A DNA stretch of 64,000 nt from Stenopsyche tienmushanensis (Eukaryota > Arthropoda > Insecta > Trichoptera > Stenopsychidae), in assembly GCA_008973525.1 (NCBI GenBank), contig WACJ01000125.1, forward strand, positions 2,046,001-2,110,000, read 5' to 3'. The position numbers were made by a program, and so were the translations under genes. Positions within the stretch are counted from its first letter, which is position 1; each line of letters begins with the position of its first letter. Shown here piece after piece: positions 1-12,254 of this stretch. The notes under the pieces were generated by a model that searched no databases, was not told the origin of the DNA, and worked only from the letters and a program-made list of their open reading frames with translations.

Positions 1-1096
1 AAATATCAATGAGTGGCATTAAAAAAGCAAAACCTGAAGGGTGAGCTGCAATAACCGGCTGAATTACACCTTCAGCTCGTAAAAAAGAAAAGGCCATTTC
101 GGTGGCCACAAATATCCACGGGCCGTGGTCAGTGGCACGAGGAGATGTCAACATGTTTATACAATCTGTCCAATATTCGGTATTTTAAGCTTTCAATAAA
201 AGTCCTCAAATACTCAAATAATGTTAATGCATATAAATGTTTCAATTAGCTTAAATACATGGATTTATTGGCAAACACGAAGCTAAATGGCGCAAATCGG
301 GGATGCACTTTTCTTGAAGGTTCTAGAAATAAACACCATGTTAGTAATAAATAAGGAGATTAAAATACCAAATATATAAGAGTTCAGAGCTCTTTTAATA
401 TATGATTCCACAAACTTACGAATTGTTAATCCATGTAAAAGTGGTTCGAAGCCCATACAAAATAATGGAGTGCGTTCTAAAAATATCTATATTTTTTTTT
501 CAAAATGGAAGAAAGCATCCAAATGAAAGGATTTTATTTTTAAAAAAAATATTTAATTTATCAGCTAATTCCAAAGCTTTAAATATTTCGACAAATTCTA
601 CGTCAACCCATGAAATTTCTCTTCGAACATTGAATTAACTTTAGTCTTTTATCTATTGGGTTGATGCAAAAGTTTTTACGTATTTTTTAAAAGAACCCTT
701 TGACTTCCGCAATTGAAGCAATTTTTATATTTAAACAAAAAATATAGCGATCTGAATAAGTGAAAATTCTATGGAGCAAAATCTGGATAATAAAATAGAG
801 TCTTCATTATATTCCAATTTAATTTTATTTGCATGAGTTGCATTCTTATTGCCACATGTGCAGGGTACAATAGATTAGTGGCGATTACTCTAAATGAGTG
901 TGAAATTGCGAAAAACATTTCAAATGTCTAATTGATCAGGACTTCAAATTACAACACAAAATGAATACAAAAGCGGTAAAACCGTTATTTTTGCTGGAAC
1001 AAAAACTGAAACCGAACCGATTCGAAAATATTAGTTTTATCGGTTAAATAAATGTTTTTCGCGAAATAGTGGTTGTTTATTTTTTAAGTTGTTATA
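1..1096. other. AT-rich stretch without recognised gene
   Basis: No coding frame with recognisable content. A possible solitary mariner-type terminus starts near 658 (TTGGGTTGATGCAAAAG). No partner terminus was found, so I do not call an element there. Confidence 0.5.
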
Positions 1097-1677
1097 CGAG
1101 GCATATCCGGAAAGTAAGTGTACTATTTTTTTAGAAAAAGTGTATTTCAAAAAAAAAAATACAAGATATAGTTGATACACTTGTTAACTGTTTTTCAATA
1201 TAATCGTCATCTCGTTCAAGGTGAGCCGTGACACAAGCTTCTTTATGAAGAGCTCTCCCGCCAGCTCCTTCTCCCACTTCAGAACCTCTTTCTGCACTTT
1301 TTCAACCCAACCAAATAAGTCTAAGAGCGCCTTGGTGGCTAAGGCTGTGTAAGGACGGGCATTGTCATGCAACAAGCACACTCCTCTCGTCAGCATATCT
1401 CTCATTTTATTTAAAATGCTTCTATTGAATCTCACAATATCATTGTGCATTGATGGTATCTCGATAAGGCATCAAAATATTGCCTTTTCGCGGGCGCCAT
1501 TAACCCGCTCGCATCAGGCGAGATTTCTTATCGACATCTTTCACACAACTAGACACCATAAGGTGAATTTACGTACTGCCATATTCAGAAGATCCTCCTC
1601 TGCCACTCAGTATGGCTCACTCTAAAAAAACACAGCCCGTTATTGTCAAGGTACACTTACTTTCGGGATATGCCTCG
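1097..1677 (-). mobile_element. short mariner element, family A copy 1
   Basis: A 581-bp element is bounded by inverted termini CGAGGCATATCCGGAAAGTA (left) and its near-perfect complement (right, ending at 1677). A TA dinucleotide flanks each end (1095-1096 and 1678-1679), as expected for Tc1/mariner insertion. The inside keeps only the 3' part of a transposase on the - strand. The same termini bound the copy at 57111-57822, so this is one family. It is internally deleted and cannot encode an active transposase. Confidence 0.85.
1184..1450 (-). pseudogene. mariner transposase C-terminal fragment
   Basis: The - strand frame contains LLHDNARPYTALATKALL, the mariner block around the second catalytic aspartate, followed directly by a segment that normally lies after the third aspartate (VQKEVLKWEKEL). 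The PPYSPDLAPSDYH block between them is missing, so the fragment lacks the last D of the D,D34D triad. A full transposase is about 345 residues; about 88 remain. The DNA-binding part is also absent. It lies wholly inside the inverted termini of the 1097-1677 element. Confidence 0.8.
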
Positions 1678-1679
1678 TA

Positions 1680-4600
1680 ATATGTAACCTTAAGCGTTAA
1701 TTCATTTACCATATAATTTTCACCAAATATTATTTTTTCAACTGGCTTGTTGCAATATTGAAGATCTTATATCATTGACGATTCAAGTTATGAGATTAAC
1801 ACACTTCAAACTTGAAAAATAGTTCGTGCCTTTATGACTATGATAGATTCATCATCGATCTTATTCAAAATCTATTTCAATTCCCAGATATATTGAGATT
1901 CAATCGTGGCTATGATTCATTGCACATTAAAATAATGCGATTGACATTAAAAAATCCCGTCTTTTGGGGGTTGGGAATAGAATATAATCAATCGAATCAC
2001 TATTTAGATTAAAATTATTTCGAGAGAATAAATATTGACAGTGCATTTAATTATCCCATTATAAAATAAACACATTAGCGTCTACTGTTTATAAACGGCG
2101 GTTGAATTGCGGCACAGTCCAAACAAACTGAAGTTTACATTCAATTTCATTGGCTTTTATAAATATACATTTTAATAAGAGAACTACAACGAATGTCTTC
2201 TGCCGTTGCGGAGGTATCTTAATTAAAAAGATTAAACCCGTTTCGGAAGGCAGGACATACTTTTGCATAATCTCACGTAGTATCTGAAATCCCCGGGAAC
2301 CCGGTGCATTTATTGTCGACTTGACAGCATGACAAAACGACTTGACAGTACGAGATAAGGCGAGAAAGTTCTTGGACAAGCCTCAACCTTCGGTCCACAT
2401 CGTAGGATGACAGTTTTGTGCTTTGTCTCTAGTATCTTTGTTATTTCGATATTGTATGACGTCTTCATTCTAAGAGACGCCCTAACCAAAAGTTCAACTA
2501 TCATTGATCGAAGACATTTTGATGGAATTTCTAACCATTAGCATGTTAATATATTTATATTAAATTTATATCAAATTTTGTATGTAGGTTGTGCTGAAAT
2601 TATTACTGAACCAGGGCATGAGAAAAGTTAAATACAAAATCATAATCAACATTTCATTTCACATCATGCATGTACTCAAATTGTTTTGAATACAAAATTA
2701 AGCAGCATTATGGGAAAATTGTAGTTATATAGAAATTTTTGCGACAATTTTTCACTCAATAAGTGCGTAGGATGAAAATGTTAAATCTTCCTTAAAACGT
2801 AATGTAACGAAATGTAAGATTTAAGAATTTTATGTAGTTAAATCCATTATAGCCTTCATTCATATTTAATACAAACGTATATTATAGTCATATCCAAAAC
2901 TTCATTACAATCTGATAATCATGTATTTTAATAAAAATGAATGAACAAAATAAGGTGTCGACTTTTTAAAAAAAGAGCCGGTAAGCAAAGTTTTATGCTC
3001 ATTATCAAATTTAAGTCAAAGATTTCGAATTTCGACAAGTTTATAAATCTATGTATGAATACTTTGGAATTTATGTAGTAATTTGAAAAACATTAAAAAA
3101 AGTTTAGATGTTTAACACATCACTCAATAATTTCAGAGCATTTTTTTGAATAAATCGCGAAAAATCGACGCTAAAAGCTTAAAAATTTTAATGTAAAAAA
3201 AAACCATAATATTGAAAAAAAAATCTATTTCCACAGCTCTGACACACTTTGTGTGAAACGTAGCAAAAGACCCCTCCAACCCCCAAAACAATGTCAGTCT
3301 ATGTGCCAAATACCCCATATAAATAATAGTTTGAAAAACTATTGAAAAGTATATATAACAATTAAAATAACAACAAATGGAATAGAATAGAAGAAAGAGG
3401 TAATATTTTGATACACTTTGTTCAATAATTAAGTCTGAAAATGTATAAACAATTTGCCAATTAAATCTTGAAATCTGCTTAAGAGAAGTCCACCGTTTTA
3501 AATTTAACTGCGCTTGAAGAGCAATAAGTTGCAAAAATAAATAAAGAGAATCGACAAAGATTTTTGTCAAAAAATTGTATTAATTTTAATCATATTTTAT
3601 ATTTAAAAAATCCATTCAAATAATCATATCTTAACCGAATCATTAGTGGAAGGAAACAAGAAACCATCGCATGAAAATCAGATAACAAATATGGCATTTT
3701 GTGAAGAGAGTTTAAAAATAACGATAAAGCTAGGAGAATATTATAAAAATACCTTCTAAAACCGAGCTTGAATATTTTCACATTTTTTTAAATTAAATAT
3801 AATATTCACTCGGGTTTCAGCTTTCACCATGACGATAATAAGCAACCAAAAAAATATTTGCGCAATTTTAATTTAGTGATATCTTCTCACAGTTGGGGTT
3901 GTCACGAGTATGCCTGTATATATATTTTAAAGCAAATCCCATTTTTAAATATATTATACGTATCCATAGTGAACAGATTGTTCAGCTTGAACGCTTATCC
4001 AATCTTATTTAATGAATTTTAAACTATATTCGCTTTTTTAGAATAAAGACTGTCTTTTTCAAATCACTGTTTAATAATCGCCAAGCATGGCAAGGCCTCT
4101 GGGTATAATAGACCAACATTTCCATCGTAATCAATCACTTCCTGATTATTATGATCCTCTTAATCTAATCGCATGTTCGACAAAGACTCAATTATTAATT
4201 CATCATCTATATTTTGAATCCAGAACTGTTAGCGTTGCATAATAATCTAACCACTTAGCGACGCCGTATCAATGCATTGATTGCAAATTGAAATCTATTA
4301 CAAAGCTTTTGGGTTCTCTCCTTCAAATATTAAATGCTTTTATCGATTTTTTGTGCTTCAATATTCCAATGATGGATATAAAAGTAGATGATAGTGTAAA
4401 TCTGATAATAACACAATTACATTCAATTTCCCTAATTGAATTCGAAGCAAATATCCCAAAGATATGTTTCATTAATTCGAGATCGGTTGTGAGCTTTCAT
4501 CATCGGAGGACACAGGAGTATTTTTGGATTTAGCCTTTAAAAAACCTGTAATGAGCGATTGTCTCCTTTTAGCGTATTAATGTGACAAGGGGTCAAAATA

Positions 4601-4788
4601 TTTTGTATCTGTATTTTTTTTAAATCGTGTTACATAAAGCATGTTGTATAAAAATATGCCAAAATTCATGTACCGTGTTATATTAAAACCGTGCTGGATA
4701 AATCCGTGTTGTATCAGTGTGTACATGTAATCTTCCAAAATCGTTAAACTCCAAACTTACTATCATAACTGCGTATATTTAATATGTA
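1680..4788. other. gene-less stretch with MITE fragments
   Basis: No recognisable gene. Near 2752-2775 there is one terminus (TCACTCAATAAGTGCGTAGG) of the foldback family found complete at 5753-5863. At about 3250-3320 there is one half of the foldback MITE found complete at 8429-8648 (shared GTGTGAAACGTAGCAAAA). The rest is low-complexity AT-rich DNA. Confidence 0.5.
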
Positions 4789-4790
4789 TA

Positions 4791-5711
4791 CATGCAAACC
4801 TCTTTTTGTGCGATTTCGAAGTTATGCGGTTTTTTTATGGCATTTTTTTTTATTTCAAATAAAAAAAATGATTTCAAATTTTTGAATTTTTCCAATGTTT
4901 CGACTTTTAAAAATACATTCTCCAAAGGAATTTCAAAAATTCAAACTATTTACGGAATTATAGCTATTTTAGTGACGCGGCAACTTGGCCGGTTCTACCA
5001 TAACGAAATCTTTTGATGTATTTTTCTCGAAACTACTTTTTTCAACACGGTTGACATCATATCTCAAGTTTTAATCAACTAATTTACTTCAAACTAGGTA
5101 CGAATCTTTTCTATATAACCCTCTATTATTCCTACCAGATTTATGTCAAAATTTATTTTTAAACTATTTTTAAAAAAATAAAACTGTGACAAAATAAGAT
5201 CAAAAAATGACTTGACTGAATATTTTTAAACAGCTGCCATTTTGTGATTTATATATTTTTTGAGTTAGGGGCTATAGTGACATCTTTAATAATTATGAAT
5301 TATATTATTGGAAAGAGAAAATCTACACAGAATAATGATGACATTGACACTGACTGTGATTTTGAGTCATATCGAAAATCGAAACGAAAATTATCATACA
5401 GCGATGATAGTTTGTAATTAAAATAATTAGTATTTTTGTAGTGGATGTCTGGCATTAGAGATACCAGATGTCAGACATTCTTAATTTTTTCCCAATGATG
5501 CAAGACGTCCTTTAAATGTCGCCCTATTTTCCTGTTTTTTTTTTAATTTATTAAACCTTTTTTATGCGATTTTGGATATATTTTAATAGCTCTTTCAAAG
5601 TTATGCGGTTTTTAAAACCCATGAAATGGAACTTTACTTTTTCTATGTGTGTTAAAGTTTTTTTTGTGCGATTTTCCGCAGAACGCATATACCGCACAAA
5701 AATAGTTTAAG
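4791..5711 (+). mobile_element. Tigger/pogo-like non-autonomous element, copy 1
   Basis: The termini read AAACCTCTTTTTGTGCGATT on the left and, inverted, TTAAACTATTTTTGTGCGG on the right, with TA on both sides (4789-4790 and 5712-5713). Subterminal ACCGCATAAC/GTTATGCGG motifs recur. The right end of the 35828-36202 copy, inverted, matches the left end here, so the two copies are in opposite orientation. A 41-codon frame at 5297-5419, rich in Asp, Ser and Lys, may be a remnant of a transposase tail, but I cannot identify it. The Tigger assignment rests on similar subterminal sequence in the 25509-26309 element, which keeps a Tigger DNA-binding domain. Confidence 0.6.
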
Positions 5712-5752
5712 TATGATGTTGAATGATATCTTATCCGATTACATCATAAAAC

Positions 5753-5863
5753 ATCACTCAATAAGTTCGTAGGATTTTTTCACTTTGAACATTTTTCGTC
5801 TTCATTTAAAATCGTTTTTTTTGCAATCACTTCAAAAAAAATCCTATGAGCTTATTGAATGAT
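5753..5863. mobile_element. foldback MITE with ATCACTCAATAAG ends
   Basis: A 111-bp element is almost entirely inverted repeat: ATCACTCAATAAG and GTAGGATTTTTT on the left, and AAAAATCCTATGAGCTTATT on the right. No coding capacity. A second, single terminus lies near 2752. The ends resemble mariner-derived MITEs, but the superfamily is inferred. Confidence 0.65.
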
Positions 5864-8426
5864 TTGCTCAATAATAATAGTTAAATTTATTATATTGAAG
5901 TTATTTTTTATAAGTTTTACTATAAAAATTAATATCAATGACCTCTTACCGTTTGCATCAAAACTTTCTTCAACATATTTTAAAAATGCAATCAAAACTA
6001 TATTTAGTTCAGTAAAATAATAAGAGATGTTTGGAAAGTCTATTTAAAACAATAAAAAACGCATAAATACGCCCGATTTTTCAGGGCAGAAAAAAAACCG
6101 CTTAGCCCATAATATATGTATTTTGACGATTTTCCTTAGGTATAAAAGCCGGCTCGAAGTGTTAAGCTAATGCCATAATTTAAGAGGCGATTTGGGTTTG
6201 AGTTTTATTGCCTTATTGCCGAATAGGCCTAATTTTCATACGACAATTTCAGACCATTTTTTGTGCGGCGCTTATATTTCATGCGGCGTTTCATTTGTCA
6301 CGGGACATCCTACAATGGGGCATTTCGTCGACAAAAGATTTTCTTATTCCACTCAAATGTGGGGTGCGATGTTTTTCTCGCCGGAAAATAAATGTTATGT
6401 TACCGCTCTTTCATATTTGCCAGAATTGCAAAGGTCAGATCCAGTAGGACCGGTTTTTGGGAGTATTTTCGGCCGGCAGCTGACCCACTTTGCCATCTAA
6501 GCTCCGACGTACAGGTGGAAGTGGATTTATCACATTGGCGATTAGCCACTTGAAAAATATGGGATTTTCAAGTAAATAGCGCTTGAATGTGGGATGAAAA
6601 GCCAATAGTCCGTTATGGTCTTTAAAGCTCAGTTTTGCTATGGATGGCTTATGTTTGTATCGAGTCGAAATTCCAGCCACATCATACCTGAAAGCTATCG
6701 ATTGCTGGCGCATGGAAAAATATGACCTATAAGCTCAATTGCATGTGTGAATTGCCTTCCATAAAATCACTAATTACTTTTTTGTTTGTGATATGATCAA
6801 GTGGAGTAATTGAGACTAGGATCGATTCAAAACGCGTGCAATGATTGTTTCAGCTCTAATTAAATCCACAGCGCCTTTATATAATGTGAATATGGCACTT
6901 TCTGTAATTAAAAAGTGCATTTTATTCAATCAAGGATCTTATAAGAGAGATAATTAATTAGATCAACATTTCGATATTTTGAAGTGAAACTTATATAGGC
7001 GTGGTAGTGAAAATTGGCTTAAACGTCACGAAAAGTGAAACTCCAACTTCATCAAGCGATCAGTAAGAGGGAGAATGGTTTGTTGTATTTCTTTCTCCAT
7101 TATATACATCAAAACAGCAAAAAGCAACCACTAGACCCATAACGCGCCTATTTTATTATATATTACACAAACACAACTTCATATTTTAGCTAACAATTTA
7201 AATTCTTCTTTGATGTAACCCAATTGAATTATTTTAATACTACATAGGCAAAAACGAGTATACCGTATTGATAGAATAGCTTAAACATCATATATAGTCC
7301 AGATCATAATAAAAATACCAATGTTATACAAACAAAGCGCTAAAATGATTTTTATAGCATCGTTACAGCAATTTAAGCTGAAAATAAATATGTTCATCAT
7401 GAAAATAGATCGCATTATTTGCGACCCTACGTCGTTCATGCAGCTCACTCCCTGATTTATAATCAATCTTGTTTTTATAATATGAATTTAGACAGATTTA
7501 TAGAACAAGATGAAAATAATTTTGAGTTTTCATTTCGAATCAAAGACGTATAATCCCTTTAAAAATTGTATATAAATGTTGATGAAGGTTATAAAATTTG
7601 CATGTAAGTACAAGTAATAAGTTCTAAAAATATTGTCATTTTTTTAGCAATTCTAAGATCTCATGAATATTAAATCTATATTTAGTCATATTCATTCATT
7701 CCTTCATGAGCACTATAGTTTGAGCTGAAGCATTGCTCATAAAATATTGTTCATATTAAACATTTTAAGAGCCAAACAAATATTATAGCATCGAAGTTCT
7801 GACTGAATCATTATAAAAGTTGAGATCAGTACGAGTCTGTTCGCTGCTTGAAGATCTTCATCGCGTTTTATGTCACTACGGTGGCATAATGAGAGCCATA
7901 TTTAGTCTCATGTCAACGGTTTTTACGGCCACCATAAACCGTCAGGTGAGTTTAATAATACGACATGAATATTATTATAGCGAATGAATAGCTCGCCACC
8001 GTTCCACTGAGGGTTGACAACCCCCTCACTTGCCATGATGGCCCCTCTTACCATAAACGTGTCTGCAAATTTAGACACCGAGACAACGTGTGCTTTCTTT
8101 AAATTTTCAACACTCGAATTTGAATTGGTTGGCTTTGGAGGAATGAAACAGTTTTCTGCAGATCCAGTTGCATGTTTCGTATGAATGTATTTGCGGACCA
8201 TACATGTTATGGTAATGGACGTATGGAAATGAATTCATTTTCACTTCTTGGATTCATGAGAAAAATTTAAGCAATATAAGCAAATGAATGCAATTGGTCA
8301 TTTAAAGAAAGCATATTTGCACCATGACGACTTTTGTAGAACGATGAATATTCTTGAATTAAATGTTGTACTGTAGATTGCCAATTTTGCATGAATTATT
8401 TTACTTGTACAACAGTTCAAAAGATA
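5864..8426. other. gene-less stretch
   Basis: I recognise no gene. Open frames around 6192-6713 on both strands overlap each other and match nothing I know. A - strand frame at 7923-8201 is weakly reminiscent of a Tc1-type transposase (VSVSKFADTFMVRGAI), but not enough to call. A dispersed repeat lies at 6994-7200 and is listed separately. Confidence 0.4.
6994..7200 (+). repeat. dispersed repeat with TATATAGGCG start
   Basis: The first 100 bp, including TTGGCTTAAACGTCACGAAA, recur in inverse orientation at 28437-28535. The block ends with TATATTACACAAACACAACT and TTAGCTAA, a segment that recurs at 16763-16810 and, inverted, at 40868-40915. The ends ATATAGGCG (6995) and CGCCTAT (near 7146) are loosely inverted, which suggests a MITE of about 160 bp. 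Family unknown. Confidence 0.5.
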
Positions 8427-8428
8427 TA

Positions 8429-8648
8429 CAGGATGTTTTGCACATGGACTGACAAATTTTCCTTGAGTATTAGGGGGCTCTTTTGCTACGTTTCATACAT
8501 AGTCCCTATGTCCTAAGTTAGGGGGTAGCCGAAATAGTTTTTTTTAACAACCCTGATACTTAGTGCATATGGTCTATTGTGTGAAACGTAGCAAAAAACC
8601 TCCCTAACTCCCAAAATTTTTTTGTCAATTCATGTACAAAACACCCTG
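8429..8648. mobile_element. foldback MITE with CAGGGTGTTTTG-type ends
   Basis: A 220-bp palindromic element starts CAGGATGTTTTGCACATGGA and ends with the inverse form (CATGTACAAAACACCCTG). TA flanks both ends (8427-8428 and 8649-8650). The arms also share TTTTGCTACGTTTCA and its complement. Single arms of the same family lie near 3250-3320, 42250-42308 and 62110-62170. No coding sequence. Confidence 0.75.
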
Positions 8649-9231
8649 TATATATGAAATATCTTAACCCTATGAGTACCATGCGCACAAATTTGTAAGT
8701 TTACGTACACACTAAAAAAAGCACATTATACTTTATTTTTACCGTTGTATGTATTATATATGTCAAAAATACTATTTTTTAGCAAAATATTATTAAAACA
8801 ATAATTATCGACTATTTCTTGTGAATTAAACTTGCACCAAAAATCTATTTTTGAGTCAAGACAGCAGCTTAAAATTTGTACACACATATTTTTTCAAACA
8901 AATATTTTACTGCAGAAGTTAGTGCTGACAATTTTTCTCTTTTTATATTTAGTTTTTCTAAGAACATTTATTTAATATAATAGTAATTATAAAATTTAAA
9001 AAAAAAACTGTAAAAAATTGGTTTAATACGCAGACTTTTTAAAGAGCTTTGATTTTTTTAAGAAATGTCCAAATTATCTTAACTCTCAGAGGTATTCATT
9101 AAGTTAAAAAAGTTCAAAAATGAAGGCCACAAAATTAAACCGATCCTGTTTTTACGTAGAAGATATATTCCAAAGATTAAAATGCAAAAAAAAGGCGCAA
9201 ACAATATCGCTACATAGGTTCAATTGCTTAA

Positions 9232-9528
9232 CCCCTTAAGTGGATATGACGTATATATCCGTCAAGACCAAAGTCCTTGCAAAGTGGGTATGACGGATAT
9301 ATCCGCATTGTAAAAGTTAAGCAAACTTCAATAGAAAATGACGGATATGTCCAATTGCAGTGTTGTATGCTTTAGATGTAAGAATGATTCAACTCGAAAA
9401 CTGATTTGTTCGAACTTGATGATATACTATTTTCGTATACTAGATATGACGTACGTATCTACTAGCGGTAAAAAGATCGTGTCACTTCCCGATGACATTT
9501 TTAATACTGATACGTAACGTTGAAGGGG
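9232..9528 (+). mobile_element. TTAA-flanked MITE (piggyBac-like), copy 1
   Basis: A 297-bp element lies between two intact TTAA sites (9228-9231 and 9529-9532). It begins CCCCTTAAGTGG and ends CGTTGAAGGGG, the CCC/GGG end pattern of piggyBac-type elements. The interior repeats the motif TGACGGATATATCCG in variants at about 9248, 9290 and 9341. No coding capacity. An inverse-oriented copy lies at 29368-29653. Confidence 0.75.
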
Positions 9529-9532
9529 TTAA

Positions 9533-10008
9533 AAGTAACTCAAAATCATACAAAAAAAGAATATGTATAAATCAACAGATGTGGGTTATTTGATGAATAC
9601 TCATGAAATATATTCAATATGTTGGCTTTATTTCAGTGGGGTAATATAATTAAAATGTACTTGATCTTATCAATTTAAAACACCATAACTTCAATCAATA
9701 TTTTATCTTCAAGGCTATAAAAATATGCAATAACATCTAGTTTACTTTAAAAATGTGTACTAATTTTTCGATTTAGTTACTCATAGCCGAGATAAAATTG
9801 ATGAAGCTGATCCATGATATGGTCTAAAAACATAAACTGAGAGTGTTTTTCAGTAGTTACTGCAATCAAAATTTTGACCCGAGTAGGTACTTACATTTCA
9901 CGGTCACTCAGCGCTCAAAATCAACAATTAATAATAATACTAGTCAATTGTAAATTTTTTAATGAACTGCAGATTTGAATACATCTCCTTGCCCGAATTT
10001 ATATTAAG
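9533..10008. other. gene-less stretch
   Basis: AT-rich DNA between two transposable elements. I see nothing recognisable. Confidence 0.5.
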
Positions 10009-10010
10009 TA

Positions 10011-11202
10011 AAGCGGAAAGAAATGTCATTTTTTGTTATTTGGAGAAAACATTTATTTTAATAAAAAGCTGTAAAATACAAATCTTTCGTAAAATTCGGT
10101 CGGTTTTCCACTAAAGTAAAAATCCAAATGATTTTTGTTCCACAGAAGTAATTTTTTTTTATCGCGAAGCGAATGTTCTAATGACTTGAAAAGATGATAG
10201 TCTGAAGATGCAATGTCAGGAGAATATGGTGGATGTTGCAGCACTTCCAAATCCAGCTTTCTTATTTTGTTCTGTGTAATCCTTTTTGCGTGTGGTCTTG
10301 CATTATCATGCTGTAATATTCTTATTTGGTTGTTAAGTAGCACTATTTGCATTTTGAGCATTTCCGCTTTTAACCTATCTAATTGTGCACAGTATAGCTC
10401 TGCTGTGACAGTTTGGCCAGGTTTTAATAATTCGTAGTGAATTACGCCAAAAAAATCCCACCAAACTCAAAGGAGGACCTTTTTCAAGGATAATGATGGT
10501 CGAGGGGTAGAAACAGGTACTTGATTTGAAAAAAAGCCACTGTTTTTTCTTCTCGGACTGTTGTAGAGGACCCACTTCTCATCTCCAGTAACGATCCTCT
10601 TTAAAAATGGATCGGTTTCATACCTGGACAATAGCGATGAACAAATGGTAATCTGTTGTTCCAAGACCGTTGATGACAGTTCGTGCGATACCAAAATTCC
10701 CTGTCTATGTTTTTTTCCCGAGTCTTTTCAAATGGTCTTTTACTATCGACCAGGGACAACCGATGTCTAGCTATAATTCCTTTATTGTTTTTCGAAAATC
10801 AGATTTTACTAGAGAATTTAATGCGTCATCGTCGATTATTGGAGGTCGTCCTGATTTTGGTTTATTTTTCAAATCTCTGTCGCCACTTTTAATTTTTTTG
10901 AACCATCTATGGCATTTTCGAATATTCAATATGCTGCCAAATATATCACAGATGTTCTGGGTAGCTTTTTTTGCTTTTAATTCTTTATCGAATAAAAACA
11001 GTAAACAAGATCGCAAATGGGTCTCATCAATTTCTGGCGTAGATATTTTCACCATGGCTAAAAAAATATAAAAATATTTGAAAAAGTAAAATAAACAACA
11101 AAGCTTCAAAATTACATCAATCTTGACGTATTCACTCGACAGCAACCTGAGGCAAACTGACGGCAAAAGACGCAATCAAAAAAATGACATTTCTTTCCGC
11201 TT
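10011..11202 (-). mobile_element. near full-length mariner element, family B
   Basis: The 1192-bp element starts AAGCGGAAAGAAATGTCATT and ends with the exact complement (ending CTTTCCGCTT at 11202). TA flanks both ends (10009-10010 and 11203-11204). Length and layout are those of a complete mariner of about 1.2-1.3 kb, with one transposase on the - strand. All parts of the transposase can be traced, but in several frames, so the element is inactive although its termini are well preserved. Confidence 0.9.
10053..11055 (-). pseudogene. mariner transposase, frameshifted
   Basis: The likely start is the ATG at 11055 in a good context (GCCATGG). From the start it shows the helix-turn-helix region (about 11055-10771, with CHRWFKKIKSGDRDLKNK and KSGRPPIIDDDALN), then HELS and IVTGDEKWVLY with the first catalytic aspartate (10694-10467), then LQHDNARPHAKR and HPPYSPDIASSDYHLFKSL with the second and third (10361-10053). 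Exactly 34 residues separate the last two aspartates, the D,D34D signature of mariner. The pieces lie in different frames, so at least two frameshifts or stops break it. The total of about 334 codons matches the family length of about 345. Confidence 0.9.
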
Positions 11203-11204
11203 TA

Positions 11205-12155
11205 TCTAATAGTATGGTATGATACATATTTTTTCCCCTATTCAATAGCTTGACTTCTAAAAGAACAACCAGTTTAATAAAAGATAATTTGAGATTGAAA
11301 TTTAAATATCAATCAATGTGATAAACAGATTATTTAAAAAAATGTGATACATATAACAGAATGGATTTGTTAACAATTGATCTGGAAAATACTGCATAAG
11401 AACTCTGTATAGCTCTCTACTACATTGTACAATAATTGTGACCTATTTTCTTCCATGCTGATCTTTTTTATAGAAATTCACGTTCTTTCGTCATCCGTGT
11501 CAAAAATAAGGGATGATTTTAACAGATGCTTAGCCCATATTTATTCATGAGCCTCCAGGTCGAGTTATTGAAGAGCAGTCGTTATGAATAGTTCAATTGG
11601 TGGAACTTTCATTCGCACACATAAAAATCCAATATGACTTTCGATTAAATTTCACTTCAGCAGACGAAGAATCCAGGGCTGGAACGGAAAACAATTTGCA
11701 CGGTGAATTGACAGCCGCTGCAGGCGAACTCGCTAAAAATGCACCACTATCAGCAAAAAATTCAATGCATTAAAATTTTCCATTTTTCATTCCTTCAAAT
11801 GCCTTCCGATTATTTTTTCTTTTTTATAAAGTTCGATCGATATTTCTATTATGTAAACCGAGTTTTATCCCCATTGCCGTATCGAAACAAAATTTTTGCA
11901 CAATAAAATGGACACAAAACGTTTTTAAGGACTTATTTTGTTACTCTCGTTTAAAAATCAAAGTTCATGTATACAAAAACGATAGAGAAAAATCCAGAAA
12001 TTACGTTTTTAAAAGCATTTTATACATTTTTATTCGACGTAACCATCGTTTGAATCAATATTTTGTACCGGGACTATTAAGAGTCAGCATAGTACGTTGC
12101 TAATTTAATACAATAAATAAAGCCAATTTTCAGTATTTTGTTATTTTTTTTACAG
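11205..12155. other. gene-less stretch
   Basis: AT-rich, with no recognised element or gene. It would be intronic if the exon candidate at 12156 is real. Confidence 0.4.
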
Positions 12156-12254
12156 ATAGTATTAGTAAATATTCGTGTTATGAATTCAAGCATATTATTT
12201 GATTCAGCCAAACCGCATCAAACCGCTTTGATGATGGCAAGAGCCAAAAGTGCG
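12156..12254 (+). CDS. candidate internal exon, unknown protein
   Basis: A 99-bp segment is preceded by a strong acceptor (T-rich run then TACAG, AG at 12154-12155) and followed by a good donor (GTAAGC at 12255). It is open in one frame over 33 codons and symmetric (phase 0 at both ends). The reading includes SAKPHQTALMMARAKSA near its end. Codon content is less AT-rich than the surroundings. I do not recognise the protein, and no neighbouring exon is evident on either side, so it could be one exon of a gene with very long introns or a chance match. Function unknown. Confidence 0.4.

Noticed and set aside
6192..6713. Overlapping open frames on both strands of about 100 codons
   Set aside because: They overlap, lack known motifs and have no splice or promoter support.
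7923..8201. - strand frame with a Tc1-transposase-like phrase
   Set aside because: Only a short, weak resemblance (VSVSKFADTFMVRGAI). No catalytic motif, no termini.
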